Assembly (NCBI GenBank): GCA_023052935.1
Contig: CM041297.1
Coordinates: forward strand, 6,934,280-6,998,279
Reading direction: 5' to 3'
DNA from: Piezodorus guildinii
Lineage: Eukaryota; Arthropoda; Insecta; Hemiptera; Pentatomidae
DNA length: 64,000 nt
Shown here: piece by piece, positions 1 through 10,192 of the stretch
Layout of the letters: each line of letters begins with the position of its first letter
How positions within the stretch are numbered: the stretch's first letter is position 1
Notes under the pieces: generated by a model
What the model saw: only the letters and a program-made list of their open reading frames with translations
What the model was told of the DNA's origin: nothing
Databases searched by the model: none
Made by a program: the position numbers and the translations under genes

Positions 1-306
1 GTTTTTGAGAAAATCACAGCAAGGTGCAATTTGCAAGGTATAAAGTGTCTCTTCTGGTTAGCCGAATTAGATGAAAACGTTTTTGTAACATCTCGGGCGT
101 ATAGTAATCTTAAATATGAAATTTCAGTTTCATAGGGCTTGTCGTTATCGCCCGAGAGTTACCACACACACAGACCTTTTTACGGGACTTGGTTATTTGG
201 ATTCAGGGGACCCTAAAACGTGTATTTCCGTTGAAAACTGGAATTCGAAAATTTTCACGATCGCAATACTTTCCCTTACTATATAAAGTAAGTGAAAGTA
301 AAAAAA
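1..306 (+). mobile_element. Family A repeat, 3' part
   Basis: Partial copy of the abundant family A repeat (described at 31622-32512), cut by the window edge. It holds the right-hand third: the CA-rich microsatellite near 164-172, the tract ending in acgatcgcaatactttccc, a degenerate terminal palindrome (cttactatataaagtaag) and the closing gtaagtgaaagt. No coding capacity. Confidence 0.85.
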
Positions 307-744
307 TAAGTATAAATGACTGAACTAAGCTAAAACAAAAGCCCTCGTTATAGCCCTGCGGATCGACCCTAATGATCCAGTTCCCCTACTCGTGAGAAAG
401 ATTCCTACCCTAACTAGGTCAGAGAACTAACTATTATATTATCCCTCCAAGTTTCGACGAGCAGCATGGGTTCTCTCAAAGCACTCTTACATAACGGCGG
501 GGAAATACCTAAGCCTTGCACGGCGCATGGTACAGCACACAGAGGAGCGCACGCCACCACTTGGTCCTCTCATTGTGGTCTGCTGTCCCGGCTAACGGCT
601 CATTATGTCCATTCTATCTTCCAACTTTCTACGTTTTGACTGCTCTTGCGTGTTTGGTATATTTGTAAACACTGCTTGGAATCCCTGTAGATATGGGTAT
701 GTTATTCAAAGACTACCAATAAATATTTGAAGTATGTGAAAAAA
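307..744. other. Unassigned GC-richer segment
   Basis: This stretch lies between two family A copies. It is richer in GC than its surroundings, has no ORF I can support and is not repeated elsewhere in the window. Its right end carries aataaatatttg, which could be a polyadenylation-type signal of an LTR, but I see no paired LTR, so it stays unassigned. Confidence 0.4.
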
Positions 745-745
745 T

Positions 746-1489
746 CTGGTGCGGGCAACACACGACTTTCACTTACCTCCATTTTTAAAATCAATGAAAA
801 ATATCACTCTCTATTAACTTTTAAAAGTTTGTGTATGATAGAATATTTTTCTAAAATCTTTAGCTTCTAAAAGGTATATCATACTGTTCATATGTTAAAA
901 AAAAAAATTTCATAAACAAAAATGTTTTATTTTTTCTTCTTTAGTTAGGTATCGAATTTATTCAATTTATATATTTACCTGTTTTTTATTAATGGTAACA
1001 AGATAATATAGTTATTTTTATAGAACTAACAAAATTATAGATACTTTAGAGAAAGAAAATTTAAAATATCAGCATTTAAGCCCTGTCAGACCATGTTAAT
1101 CTGAATGAAACCTACATGATATTAAAGCCCATTACATTTTACATCGATTTAGCGAGTTTAATCAAAATCGTCGAAACCGTTTTCGAGGAAATCGAAAAAA
1201 GGTGCAAAATGCATGGTATAAAGTGACTCTTCTGGTAAGCTCATTTTGATGAAAAAGGTTTAAAAAAAAGGTAACGTCTCGGGCGTATATTAGTCTTAAA
1301 TATGAAATTTCAGTTTCATAGGACTTACCGTTTCCGCTCGGGAGTTACCACACACACACACACAGACCTTTTTGCGGGACTTGGTTATTTGGACTCAGGG
1401 GACCCTAAAATGTGTATTTCCGTTGAAAACTGGAATTCAAAAATTTTCTTTCCCTTACTATATATGGAAAGTGAAAGCAAAAATTTCAA
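746..1489 (+). mobile_element. Family A repeat, internally deleted
   Basis: Copy of family A with both ends: the left end tctggtgcgggcaacacacg followed by the subterminal actttcacttacctcc, and the right end with gtgaaag. About 200 bp after the left end is missing compared with the 31622 copy. The right end runs directly into the next family A fragment, giving a head-to-tail join. Confidence 0.85.
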
Positions 1490-1889
1490 ATACAGAAATG
1501 AAAAAATATAAAGAATTAATAACGTTGAATTTCGATAAAAACATGGGCTTTATTAAATAATCTATTGTATTATTATCTACAAAAATTAATTAGCTAACTC
1601 TGATTTTCATTACTTTCACTTAAAAGTTACGATTTTATGTTAAAAAAAATATATTTTTTTAAATGTTTAGCTTCCTACGGTCTATTTTAAACATCAATAT
1701 TAATGTAAGGGTATGTTCAAAAACACGAAAATTCCATAACAATATTTTTACTATTTTCTCCTCTATTTCAATACCGAATTCGTTCAACTTATATATTTAC
1801 CCATTTTTTATCAATGCTAACAAGATATGCTAATTTTTTCAAATATACAAAGTTAAAGATACTATAGAGGAAGAAAATTTAAAATATCG
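1490..1889 (+). mobile_element. Family A fragment in tandem
   Basis: Left-central part of family A, lacking the left terminus. It starts where the previous copy ends and stops in mid-element at aatttaaaatatcg, where another copy begins at an earlier internal point. The in-phase head-to-tail arrangement suggests unequal exchange or rolling-circle concatenation rather than independent insertion. Confidence 0.75.
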
Positions 1890-2035
1890 ATAATATTTTT
1901 TCTAAAATCTTTAGCTCTCCTACGGTATATTACCGTTCTTATTATAGAAAATACAAAAATTTCATATACAAATATTTTTGCTCTTTTATCCTTTAGTTTT
2001 GTATCAAATTTGTTCATATTATATATTTGTATGTT
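1890..2035 (+). mobile_element. Family A copy, left piece (split by LINE)
   Basis: Left piece of a family A copy interrupted by the I-type LINE at 2036-7625. The copy resumes at 7626 after the duplicated target. Joining the two flanks at the duplication gives normal continuous family A sequence, so the LINE is younger than this copy. Confidence 0.85.
2023..2035. repeat. Target-site duplication of the I-type LINE
   Basis: The 13-bp atatttgtatgtt occurs here, directly before the LINE poly-T (the poly-A tail seen on the plus strand), and again at 7626-7638 just outside the LINE 5' end. The match is perfect and fixes both element boundaries. Confidence 0.9.
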
Positions 2036-2311
2036 TTTTTTTTTTTTTTTTTTTTTTTCCAAATGACCGTCAAGACTTGAATCCAAATCCTATATGGTCA
2101 GTACTTGTTTGCTATAATTTAATAGAAACATAGGTTACGGAACCAAGTATAATAGAAAAAGATCAATAAATTAATTAAATAGAGTATAAAATAAGATTAT
2201 GTAAATGAGACAGGAAGGTGACTCAAAATAACTAGAAGAAATGAAATAATATTAAAATTAAAATTAAGCTCTGTGAAGTGCCTCATTTTTATTTTTTTAT
2301 TTATTTTTTTT

Positions 2312-5020
2312 TTAGATTTTACATTGAGCGTTAATGAAAAATTTCTTGATGATCATGAACTTTTCTTTGTCCAACTTATGTAAAAACATTGCTTCTGTTT
2401 CTGGGGGAACCACTACTTCCCTTTGCTTTCTATATTTTTTGCATTGAAATAGAATATGGCGCGGGTCTTCAGGGACTTTGCATGTTAGGCAATTGCCATC
2501 TTTTTCTATTTTCATCAAACTGAGAAATTTTTTTGTGCAGCCATGGTTAGTCCGTAGTCTTACTAATTGTGAAATTTCTTTTCTATCAAGTTGTCGGTTA
2601 TTGGAGAACCATGGTATAAGGCTAATGGTTGGCTGGGTTTGATAGTAATCTTTGCCTTTAAATTGTGACTCCCAGTCATATTTCTCCTGCCATTCCTGGA
2701 CTGCTTCTTTCTGTAGACATTTTAAAAGGTCTTGGAGAGGTACTTTGGCATTTTCTATCGTAATTTGTTTTTCCCCGGCGGCTCTATCTGCCGCTTCATT
2801 TCCTGACAGTCCTATATGACTTGGTATCCATTGGAAGCTATAACTGTTGCTGCCGGTTTGTATATTCCGGATAATGTCTAGAGCTATATAGGTTGTTAAT
2901 TTGTTTTTATAAACATTTTCCAATAGTTTGCACGAGGATGCCGAGTCTGTGAATATGACTATATTGGTGTTAGAGTATTCACGTTGACTGTAACAAACTG
3001 CTTTGAGAATGGCATACAGTTCAGCACTAAGAATACTGAATTTCGAAGGTAGAGCAACCGAAATTGTGTAATCCTTGACTGTATCAATAACAGCTATTGC
3101 AGTTTGGTGGGAGGATTTGGAGGCATCCGTGAAGATATGAACATGGTTTGGGTAATCGTGTACTATTGTGTTTAAAGCCAATTGTTTCAATACGGTTGGG
3201 TTATATGACGATTTCCTTCCGTGTGTGGTAGGTAATTTAGGATTGCTATTGATTTGCAGCATTTTAATCGGAAGCGGCGTATTGCAATCTAAGGGACGTT
3301 TAGCTGTTTTTGTTGCCTGAAGTAGGTGTTGCATTTCTGTAATCAGACTTTTCATGTGGGGGCAATAAATGTTATTAGAGGTTATTGCTTTTCTTACTGG
3401 GTGCCTTTGATCGGAAAAACTTTTTATGATGTACTTCTTGGTAAGCCAGGCTCTCCTCAAGGGTAGCGGCATCTCTCCTGCTTCATTCAGCAGTGCATTT
3501 AACGGAGTAGTTTTAAATGCCCCAATGCATATTTTTATTGCACAATTCTGAACGGTATTTAATTTTTTAATAAGAGGAGATTTCGTTTCGTTGTAAATCA
3601 AGCAGCAGTAGTCAAAAATGGATCGGACAATAGATTTATAAAGCATGAGCATATTATGGGGGTGGGAACCCCAGTAAACCCCTGCTAAGAGTTTTAATAA
3701 ATCGACATTTTTTTGAGCTTGATTCTTTATATTCGTCAAGTGCGTTTTGAAATGAAGCTTACGATCAAAAGTCATTCCCAGGAATTTTATTTGTTCTTGC
3801 GCAACGAGGTTATAGTTAGGAGTGATGATGTTAAAGCTTGTTAAGTCGAATTTTCGTTTTCTTGTAAATGGTATCAATTTGCTTTTTCTAGGATTGATTT
3901 CTAATCCGATTTTTTTGAACCCTTCCATTAAGCTTTCATAAGCACTTTTTAGTAGCTGTATTCCTTTCTCTGGGGTTTCTACTATGGCGAAAATAAGGAA
4001 ATCGTCTGCAAATTGTATGATTTCGCAGTCATCTGGTGGGTTATTAGTGATGTGCTCAGTGTATAAATTAAATAGTATGGGACTGAGGACGTCTCCTTGG
4101 GGTAAACCATTATATGAATCAAATGTCACTGGGCCTTCATCGGTTTGAATCAGGTAGGTGCGCACTGAAAGGTAACTAGATATCCAGTTGGTTATGAGTG
4201 ATGTAACACCATGTTCTTTCAATTTGTCTATGAGTATTGCCGGTTTGACATTGTCGTATGCTCTTTCTACGTCTATTGTTACTGCAAGTAGAATCTTTTT
4301 TTGGTTGAAGGCTTTGTAGATGTTGTTTGTTAAGTACCAAATTGAGTCAGTAGTGGATCTATTTTTGCGAAAACCAAAACAGTATGGGCTAAGTATTTCT
4401 TTTTGTTCTAGAAACCATTCTAACCTGTGTTTGACTATCAGGTTGAAAACTTTGGCTAGACAAGGTATTAGTGCTATGGGTCTGTAAGATGATATGAGGG
4501 AAGGATCCTTACCTGGTTTAGAAATTGGTACAATCTGAATTATTCTCCATTCATTCGGGACTTGGGACTTGTACCATACTTGGTTTAAAGTCTTTATTAA
4601 TTGGTCTTTCCAGAGCGGTGGTAGGAGCTGAATCATGGTATAGTTGATTTCGTCTACACCTGGGGCAGTACCTTTCTTTCCTTTCAATACTGCTTCTAGT
4701 TCAGTCAATTGTAGAGGCATAGTCAGAGGATCATTGTTGCTACATGAGATGGGTTGTTCAAAAGAAACTCTATGTCTTGGTTCAAATATGTTGCAGAACT
4801 GTTGGAGGAACATTACAGCAGTTTCTAACTTTGAGGATACTACGTTTTCTTTTTTGGCTGATTTTCCTTTTAATGCTGTTACTTTGTTCCACATGTTGCT
4901 AATATGCTGGGGATTTATGGTTTCAACGTACTTTTTCCACGATTCTTTTTTTGCTTTCTTAATTAGAGTTTTCATTTTATTTATTTTTTTCCGCATTAGA
5001 TTGTAGTTTTCGACGGTCAT
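2312..5020 (-). CDS. LINE ORF2: reverse transcriptase and RNase H
   Basis: 902 codons from the first Met, but the same frame is open upstream to about 5160, so the Met is probably not a true start and this is the C-terminal two thirds of ORF2. RT palm: FRKNRSTTDSIW near residue 215, GLPQGDVLSPILFNLY near 305, and the catalytic FADD near 337. RNase H follows: FTDAS (~632), AELYAIL (~668), FTDS (~690) and NEAADRAA (~741) supply the expected acidic residues. A CxxC-H-C knuckle (CLTCKVPEDPRHILFQC) lies near the C terminus. It would copy LINE RNA at the nicked target (target-primed reverse transcription). No internal stop disrupts the domains. Confidence 0.93.
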   Translation of the reverse strand: MTVENYNLMRKKINKMKTLIKKAKKESWKKYVETINPQHISNMWNKVTALKGKSAKKENVVSSKLETAVMFLQQFCNIFEPRHRVSFEQPISCSNNDPLTMPLQLTELEAVLKGKKGTAPGVDEINYTMIQLLPPLWKDQLIKTLNQVWYKSQVPNEWRIIQIVPISKPGKDPSLISSYRPIALIPCLAKVFNLIVKHRLEWFLEQKEILSPYCFGFRKNRSTTDSIWYLTNNIYKAFNQKKILLAVTIDVERAYDNVKPAILIDKLKEHGVTSLITNWISSYLSVRTYLIQTDEGPVTFDSYNGLPQGDVLSPILFNLYTEHITNNPPDDCEIIQFADDFLIFAIVETPEKGIQLLKSAYESLMEGFKKIGLEINPRKSKLIPFTRKRKFDLTSFNIITPNYNLVAQEQIKFLGMTFDRKLHFKTHLTNIKNQAQKNVDLLKLLAGVYWGSHPHNMLMLYKSIVRSIFDYCCLIYNETKSPLIKKLNTVQNCAIKICIGAFKTTPLNALLNEAGEMPLPLRRAWLTKKYIIKSFSDQRHPVRKAITSNNIYCPHMKSLITEMQHLLQATKTAKRPLDCNTPLPIKMLQINSNPKLPTTHGRKSSYNPTVLKQLALNTIVHDYPNHVHIFTDASKSSHQTAIAVIDTVKDYTISVALPSKFSILSAELYAILKAVCYSQREYSNTNIVIFTDSASSCKLLENVYKNKLTTYIALDIIRNIQTGSNSYSFQWIPSHIGLSGNEAADRAAGEKQITIENAKVPLQDLLKCLQKEAVQEWQEKYDWESQFKGKDYYQTQPTISLIPWFSNNRQLDRKEISQLVRLRTNHGCTKKFLSLMKIEKDGNCLTCKVPEDPRHILFQCKKYRKQREVVVPPETEAMFLHKLDKEKFMIIKKFFINAQCKI

Positions 5021-5156
5021 ATTGTGTTTATAATCCTTTATGGCTCGTAATTTTTCATTGTTAGCGATGCTTAACGCGTTATTCCACCAACTTTTTGGAT
5101 GAAAATTCGGTTTATAGAGATTCTTTGTTCGTGGGATAGCAGATTCTGCAGCTTGG

Positions 5157-5996
5157 TTAAGTAGATTGCATATACTGGTAACTGAAAGATTTTTTTTCGC
5201 GGTTGTTACCCCATAATTGGTTTAAGGTAGCTATATAGAGATCTTTATCCATTTTCTTAAAATTTCTTCTAGCGTAAAATTTCCTTCGGTCAATGATAGC
5301 ATCACTCAATTCTATTATGATTTGAAAATGGTCACTGCCAAGGTTTTCGGAAGATACGATCCATGATAATTTATGACCTATATCAGGTGTTGAGAAGGTG
5401 AGGTCTAGTATAGATGGTTTTACTCTTGGTGTGGTGATTCTCGTCGAAACGTCAGGTTCGTTCAATAGTAGGAAGGAAGACTGTAGCAATTCATGAATCA
5501 GAACATCTCCTCTTTGTGAATCCGTTTCATTAACCCCAAAGTATGACGAGTGAGCATTAAAATCTCCTCCAATGATAATGCCGCATTCCGGAAAACTTTC
5601 AGAAATAGAGAATAAATTTTTAAAATTTGAGGAACTAGGCTTGCTGCTAGGAGAGATATAAACCGAAATTAAAATTAATTGTGGTTTTATATTCGTAATT
5701 TTAATGCCTAGCGCTTCGATTGGACCGATATTTCGAAGTTCAACTTTTTCAAATTTAAAATTACTGTGAAGAAATATTCCAACGCCACCATATCGATCTC
5801 TCCTATTTTTTTGTAATATATAATAATTTTTGGCCTTATATTCTCTATTTCGATTAAACCAGGTTTCTTGAAGTAAAGCTACATGTACTTTGTGAACGTT
5901 TAATTGGTTAATGAGTTCTTGAAATTTATTATTTACGCTACGACAATTATGTTGTAAGATTTTAAGATTAAAACAATGTAAATTATTTAGATCCAT
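5157..5996 (-). CDS. LINE ORF2 N-terminal part: APE endonuclease
   Basis: 279 codons of an apurinic/apyrimidinic-like endonuclease, the domain that nicks target DNA for LINE integration. Visible motifs: N-terminal LQHNCRSVNNK, the catalytic glutamate in LLQETW (~43), GGDFNAHSSYFG (~143) and the C-terminal GSDHFQI (~221). The frame ends at a stop at 5157, while the RT frame is already open at that point. The two frames overlap and the switch falls near a run of eight A on the coding strand, so endonuclease and RT were one ORF2 and a single-base indel (or an assembly error) separates them. The Met at 5996 lies ~130 bp downstream of the ORF1 stop. Confidence 0.9.
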   Translation of the reverse strand: MDLNNLHCFNLKILQHNCRSVNNKFQELINQLNVHKVHVALLQETWFNRNREYKAKNYYILQKNRRDRYGGVGIFLHSNFKFEKVELRNIGPIEALGIKITNIKPQLILISVYISPSSKPSSSNFKNLFSISESFPECGIIIGGDFNAHSSYFGVNETDSQRGDVLIHELLQSSFLLLNEPDVSTRITTPRVKPSILDLTFSTPDIGHKLSWIVSSENLGSDHFQIIIELSDAIIDRRKFYARRNFKKMDKDLYIATLNQLWGNNREKKSFSYQYMQST

Positions 5997-6128
5997 TGAA
6001 TAGAAAAATGAGATTAATAATAGAAAGTAAATATAAATATAATATAAATACTAGAAAGATAATAGAAAGTAAATATAAAAATAATATAATATAATAGAAA
6101 GATAAATTCCAAAAAGTATTGTATTAGA

Positions 6129-7400
6129 TTAATCCGTGGCCATGTTATTATTTTCAGGTTTATTGTTTATAGTAATATTGGAAATGATTTCTTGGTTTTC
6201 ATGAACGAAATTGTAAAAAGTTTGACCAATGATATTCACCGTATCTTTTTCATTATCTATTGACTTAATTTTGTTAATAAGCGCATTTAACATATTCACA
6301 TATTTAGAGTCGCTTGTCGATTTGTGAGGATTTTCATGTATGTAAGCTTTTTTAGTTTGATTATTCTCGTGTTGTAAGTCCGTAGAGTGAAATGTGTCGT
6401 TTGTAAATTCGGTTTTTCGTTTTTTCTCATTGTGCGTTTGTGGCCTGGCTTGATAGAACTTTTTCCTGGGATTTCTATAATTCAAGATATTGAATTCGTT
6501 TGTATTATCATCGATTTCAGGAAAATCTAAAAGAGAAAATCGATTGTTTGTATAAGTAGGGAAGAGTTCAGAGGCCTGTTTATAGCTTAATGGTTTTTCC
6601 GCCATTATTTGTTTAATTTTTTCTTGCCTTTTCTTTTCTGAACAATTTATGTCATTTGTTTTATGGGATAATTTACAATGAACACATTTTATTTGGTTGG
6701 TGCAGTCACTATTAGTGTGCTCGTAATCGCCACAATTTTGACACCTTTGTTTACCTCGGCATTTTTCCTTGAGGTGTCCATAACGGAGACACTTTTCACA
6801 GAATCTCGGTTTAGAAATATAAGGCACGACTTTTCGAAGAGCTAAATATAAAGTAACGCTGTCAGGAAGTTTCTGGGAGTGAAAAGTAATTTGAATGGTT
6901 CCGGTTGGCATCTTATTTATTTCCCCGGAATCATTTTTTATAGTTCTATTAAATCGTCTAACCTTTAAAACTTTTTCATTCGAATTAAGATTTTTTAAAA
7001 TTTCATCTTCGGTTATAGAAGTGTGAACATCTCTTATTATTCCGAACTTTAATACGTATTGTAAAGGTATAAATGCTTTGAGGTTATTGCTAGTGATAAA
7101 AGGATTTTCTAGGAACCGGTTGGCGATGTCATACGTTCGAAAGTCGATTTCAATTTGATTTTTGTTTTTTCTTTTGACACTGTTTACCTGAGTGTTACTT
7201 AAGCCTAAGAATTTCCCTAATTTCATATCATGGAAAAAAATTGGATTAGTGTCGTCTTTTTTTTCAACAATCACTATGTATGGTCCTTTGAAATAATGTA
7301 AATATTTTATATTTTGAAAAATTAAAGAGTTATTATGATTAAATTCGTTGGTAGCTGTAATAGGAGGTGGTTTGTCCCCCCCATCACTATCGGGCCCCAT
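6129..7400 (-). CDS. LINE ORF1: Gag-like nucleic-acid-binding protein
   Basis: 423 codons. An N-terminal region without clear motifs is followed by three zinc knuckles around residues 200-260: CEKCLRYGHLKEKC, CQNCGDYEHTNSDC and CVHCKLSHKTNDINC. Knuckle-bearing ORF1 proteins of I and Jockey LINEs bind the element RNA to form the ribonucleoprotein. The C-terminal third is rich in Asn and Lys and looks disordered. The Met at 7400 is the first in frame after a ~225-bp leader. No frameshift or stop is seen. It precedes the endonuclease ORF on the same strand. Confidence 0.9.
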   Translation of the reverse strand: MGPDSDGGDKPPPITATNEFNHNNSLIFQNIKYLHYFKGPYIVIVEKKDDTNPIFFHDMKLGKFLGLSNTQVNSVKRKNKNQIEIDFRTYDIANRFLENPFITSNNLKAFIPLQYVLKFGIIRDVHTSITEDEILKNLNSNEKVLKVRRFNRTIKNDSGEINKMPTGTIQITFHSQKLPDSVTLYLALRKVVPYISKPRFCEKCLRYGHLKEKCRGKQRCQNCGDYEHTNSDCTNQIKCVHCKLSHKTNDINCSEKKRQEKIKQIMAEKPLSYKQASELFPTYTNNRFSLLDFPEIDDNTNEFNILNYRNPRKKFYQARPQTHNEKKRKTEFTNDTFHSTDLQHENNQTKKAYIHENPHKSTSDSKYVNMLNALINKIKSIDNEKDTVNIIGQTFYNFVHENQEIISNITINNKPENNNMATD

Positions 7401-7625
7401 AGTGGGACCTTTCTACTGGTTATTGTCAATTATTCAACTTATCGAATAATTTCCGTTTAATTAAGTAATATATAATCAAACAGAGCCAATATGTGGAGTG
7501 AAATTTTTAGTTAGTAACAAAGAAAAGTAAAAGTAAATATAAAGTAAGGTTCTTATCTGACAAAGTACTGCTAATCCCTCGGAGCGGAGCTGTCCTCTCT
7601 CTAGGATTACTCAGAGCAAACTGTG

Positions 7626-8117
7626 ATATTTGTATGTTATTTATCAATGCTTATAAGATAATATGGTTAATTTATTAAAATATAAAAAATTAAATGTTCT
7701 TCAGAGAAAGAAAAATTAAAATATCGGCATTTAAGCCCTATAAGATTATTCCAATATGAATGAAACCTACATGATATTAAAGACCATTAAATTTTACATC
7801 GATATAGCAAGTTTAATCAACATCGTTTGAACCGTTTTCGAGGAAATCGTAAAAAAGTTCAATTTTTGAATTTGATGAAAACGTTTCTGTAACATCTCGG
7901 GCTTATAGTTTTCTTAAATATTTCAGTTTCGTGGGGTATTTTGATTTTCGTGCTAGACTAAACGGACACACGCAGACCTTTTTGTGGGACTTGATCATTT
8001 GGACTCAGGAGACCCTTAAACGTGTATTTCCGTTGGAAACTGGAACTCGAAAATTTTCACGATCGCAATACTTTTCTTTACTATATATTTCATATATAGG
8101 TAAGTGAAAGTAAAAAA
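7626..8117 (+). mobile_element. Family A copy, right piece (split by LINE)
   Basis: Continues the copy begun at 1890. It starts with the second TSD copy (7626-7638), carries the central region, a reduced CA microsatellite and the right end with acgatcgcaatac, then atataggtaagtgaaagt. Here the terminal palindrome is replaced by a degenerate tatatttcatatata. Confidence 0.85.
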
Positions 8118-8154
8118 AAAACAATTAATGATTCTGCGATAAGCGGGTTTGTGA

Positions 8155-8533
8155 GAACACGGAGTTCGGGATGAAAAGAAGTATATTTATTTGGGGCTAA
8201 ATCATTAAACGTTTAGGTCTTTATTTTATAATTTTATGAGTGATAAAGTCAGGATTGTTCGATAGATATAGGATATAGATATAGATATAGATACAGTTCC
8301 TTGCCTATGCGTATGATGTGGCCATTGTTGGAAGGTCCCTGGGCTCTATTAAGGAGGAACTTAAAAAGCTTGAAACTGGAGCAGCCATGTTAGGGCTGAA
8401 AATCAAGATAATGGTTTTCAGAAGGAAGAGACAAGCCCGCCCCGAAAAGTTAGTATATAATTGGAAACATAGCTTCGAAGTGGTTAAAAGCTTCCATTAC
8501 CTTGGATCTACCATAAATGATCCTATGATTTGG
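8155..8533 (+). pseudogene. LINE RT fragment (family M)
   Basis: A short piece of reverse transcriptase. Around 8303-8330 the translation shows AYAYDVAIVG, a YADD-box relative with the first Asp altered, followed by LKKLETGAAMLGLKI and SFHYLGSTIND, the usual order after the palm of RTE-like elements. The same fragment, including a non-coding lead-in with atgaaaagaagtatat, recurs at 28866-29250. It is truncated at both ends and joined to a family A fragment at about 8534. Confidence 0.7.
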
Positions 8534-8650
8534 AATCAAATGAACCTAAAATGTGTATTTCCGCTGAGAACTGGTATTCTAAAATCTTAACCATCGCAAT
8601 ACTTCCCCTTGTTGTTTTTTTCACATGAAGGTGTGTGGAAGTAAAAATAA
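8534..8650 (+). mobile_element. Family A fragment, right end
   Basis: A diverged right-terminal piece of family A: aaaatgtgtatttccg, then ccatcgcaatact, then gtggaagtaaaa. The junction with the LINE fragment before it shows no TSD. Confidence 0.65.
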
Positions 8651-8921
8651 TTTTGTTTGAACGCCTTTACATGACAGGATGGAAGTACGAGTCCCGTGGA
8701 ACGAAAGATACGCGAAGGACAAACAGAACACAGCTACCATAATAAACCAAAAAAAAAAAAAAGTCCTGAGTAAATTACTAGGTTTCGCTATCAGGTAAGG
8801 AATGACAAGGACGCAGTGGGCAGAGGCAATAAATAATGCAGATCGCCTTAGTCATATATTCAGATAGCTAATACCTCGCATCCACCTTTGTATATTCTTA
8901 TATTATATCTTTTTGCGATCG
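8651..8921. other. No recognisable feature
   Basis: A ~270-bp stretch with a poly-A run near 8749-8762 and no supportable ORF. It could be the decayed tail of a retroposed sequence, but no TSD or family match is visible. Confidence 0.3.
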
Positions 8922-9071
8922 TGACCGAAGCGTCGATGGGAGGATTGCATTAATGCTGATCTCGGGGGCTTGGGCTTGACCGGCGAACATTGGCCGAGTC
9001 TGTGCAGGCGAAGTTTGGTGGTATCGGCATCGAACCTTCGAGTTCGGTAAGCCTATTATTATTATTATTAT
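8922..9071 (+). mobile_element. RTE-type LINE (family B), 3' tip
   Basis: The last ~150 bp of family B: the coding end equivalent to RRWEDC..ADL..LGL, then the hallmark atcgaaccttcgagttcgg and an ATT-repeat tail (9054-9071). Very short 3' UTRs ending in AT-rich trinucleotide repeats are a known trait of RTE elements. It is strongly 5' truncated. Confidence 0.75.
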
Positions 9072-9440
9072 ATAAATGTAAAATTTAATGGGCTTTAATA
9101 TCATGTAGGTTTCATTCTGATTAAAATAGTCTGACAGGGCTTAAATGCCGATATTTTAAATTTTCTTCCTCTAAAGTACATTATATTTTGTAGATTGTAT
9201 AAAAATAACCATATTATCTTATTGGCATTTATAAAAAATGGATGGATAAATATACAAGATGAAAAAATTAAAAAAAAGAATGTAAACATTATCCGAATAT
9301 AAAATTACTAATATGGATGTATAATATACCTTTGTAAACCTGAAATTTTAGAATTTTTTTTTTTATCATATATACAAATGTGTAAAATGCAATGCAGAAA
9401 GACGAAAAGGACATGAAAATAAGTATTATTATTGTAGATA
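9072..9440 (-). mobile_element. Family A fragment
   Basis: Central-to-left part of family A in reverse orientation, from aaatttaatgggctttaata to a region that decays beyond recognition by about 9440. The family B tip lies immediately next to it. Confidence 0.7.
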
Positions 9441-10030
9441 ATAATTTGTACTGCAAAATTATTCAATCCTAAACACAATTTTTCATCAAATCACAATGTA
9501 ATATTTTATGCTTTTTATTTATGGGTTATTAAATTAACTTTTTATAATCTCTAAAAATTATACATGGAATAAATGTATTCCCGCAAAAAGCACACTAACA
9601 CCAACTAAAAATAAACGACTGAAGTACGGTAAATAACGAAACTTAACATTCTGACTTCTAAAAAAAAAATGACTATCGGCAGACAAATAAGCACATTTTT
9701 TTTATTTTCACATAAAAGAAGAATATACAATTGACTGAAAAAAGATTTTAAGACAAGTTTATTACAAATTATATTTAGACTGGTAAAAGGATGTTGACTT
9801 GAAGGAAACAACTAGCGCCATCAAAGAGAAGGAGGTCGAAACCATAAAATCCACAAATATCTTCCCCAGTCTTAACTGGAGAGGAAGTTGAGAGTGAGGA
9901 GAATGATGGCTACCGGAAGTGTTGTATTGTCGGGTCCCCAGTCATATCTGAGGAAATGGATATCTCTTTAGAGTTAATGCATTGTATTGTGTGTGTATAC
10001 AATGTACAATTTAACGCCACTTTAAACTAC
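9441..10030. other. AT-rich sequence without a supportable gene
   Basis: Only short chance ORFs are present. Possible family A decay reaches about 9600. From 9800 to 9960 the sequence is more mixed in composition and does not match the other repeats in the window. Confidence 0.3.
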
Positions 10031-10031
10031 T

Positions 10032-10192
10032 CAGGAAAATCGGACGACTCGGTGGGATTCCTAAATTTTGCCTATCCAGTTTTAATTAGGACAGGGATCT
10101 TTAACGAGTATCGCACAGCCTCTGGAGCATCCTTCGAAGGAAACCAATACAATGGATGTTTTAATATCTTGAAAAAATCCTAGGACTATCGA
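10032..10192 (-). mobile_element. SINE C fragment, degenerate
   Basis: Reverse-orientation body of SINE C: ttcctaaattttgcctatcc, then attaggacagggatctttaa, then a mutated tail to atcctaggac. The tRNA-like head is missing. Confidence 0.65.

Larger units (their letters stand above)
2036..7625 (-). mobile_element. I-superfamily LINE, near full length
   Basis: A 5.6-kb non-LTR retrotransposon on the minus strand. In transcript order it has a ~225-bp 5' UTR (7625-7401), ORF1 with CCHC knuckles, an APE-type endonuclease, reverse transcriptase plus RNase H, a ~250-bp 3' UTR and a poly-A tail (2036-2059). It is flanked by a perfect 13-bp TSD inside family A. The RNase H domain and the three-knuckle ORF1 fit the I superfamily; the plain poly-A tail differs from the TAA-repeat tail of the Drosophila I factor. 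The only obvious defect is a one-base frame change between endonuclease and RT at a run of eight A (minus strand, about 5190-5197). The intact frames and perfect TSD suggest a recent insertion. Confidence 0.92.
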
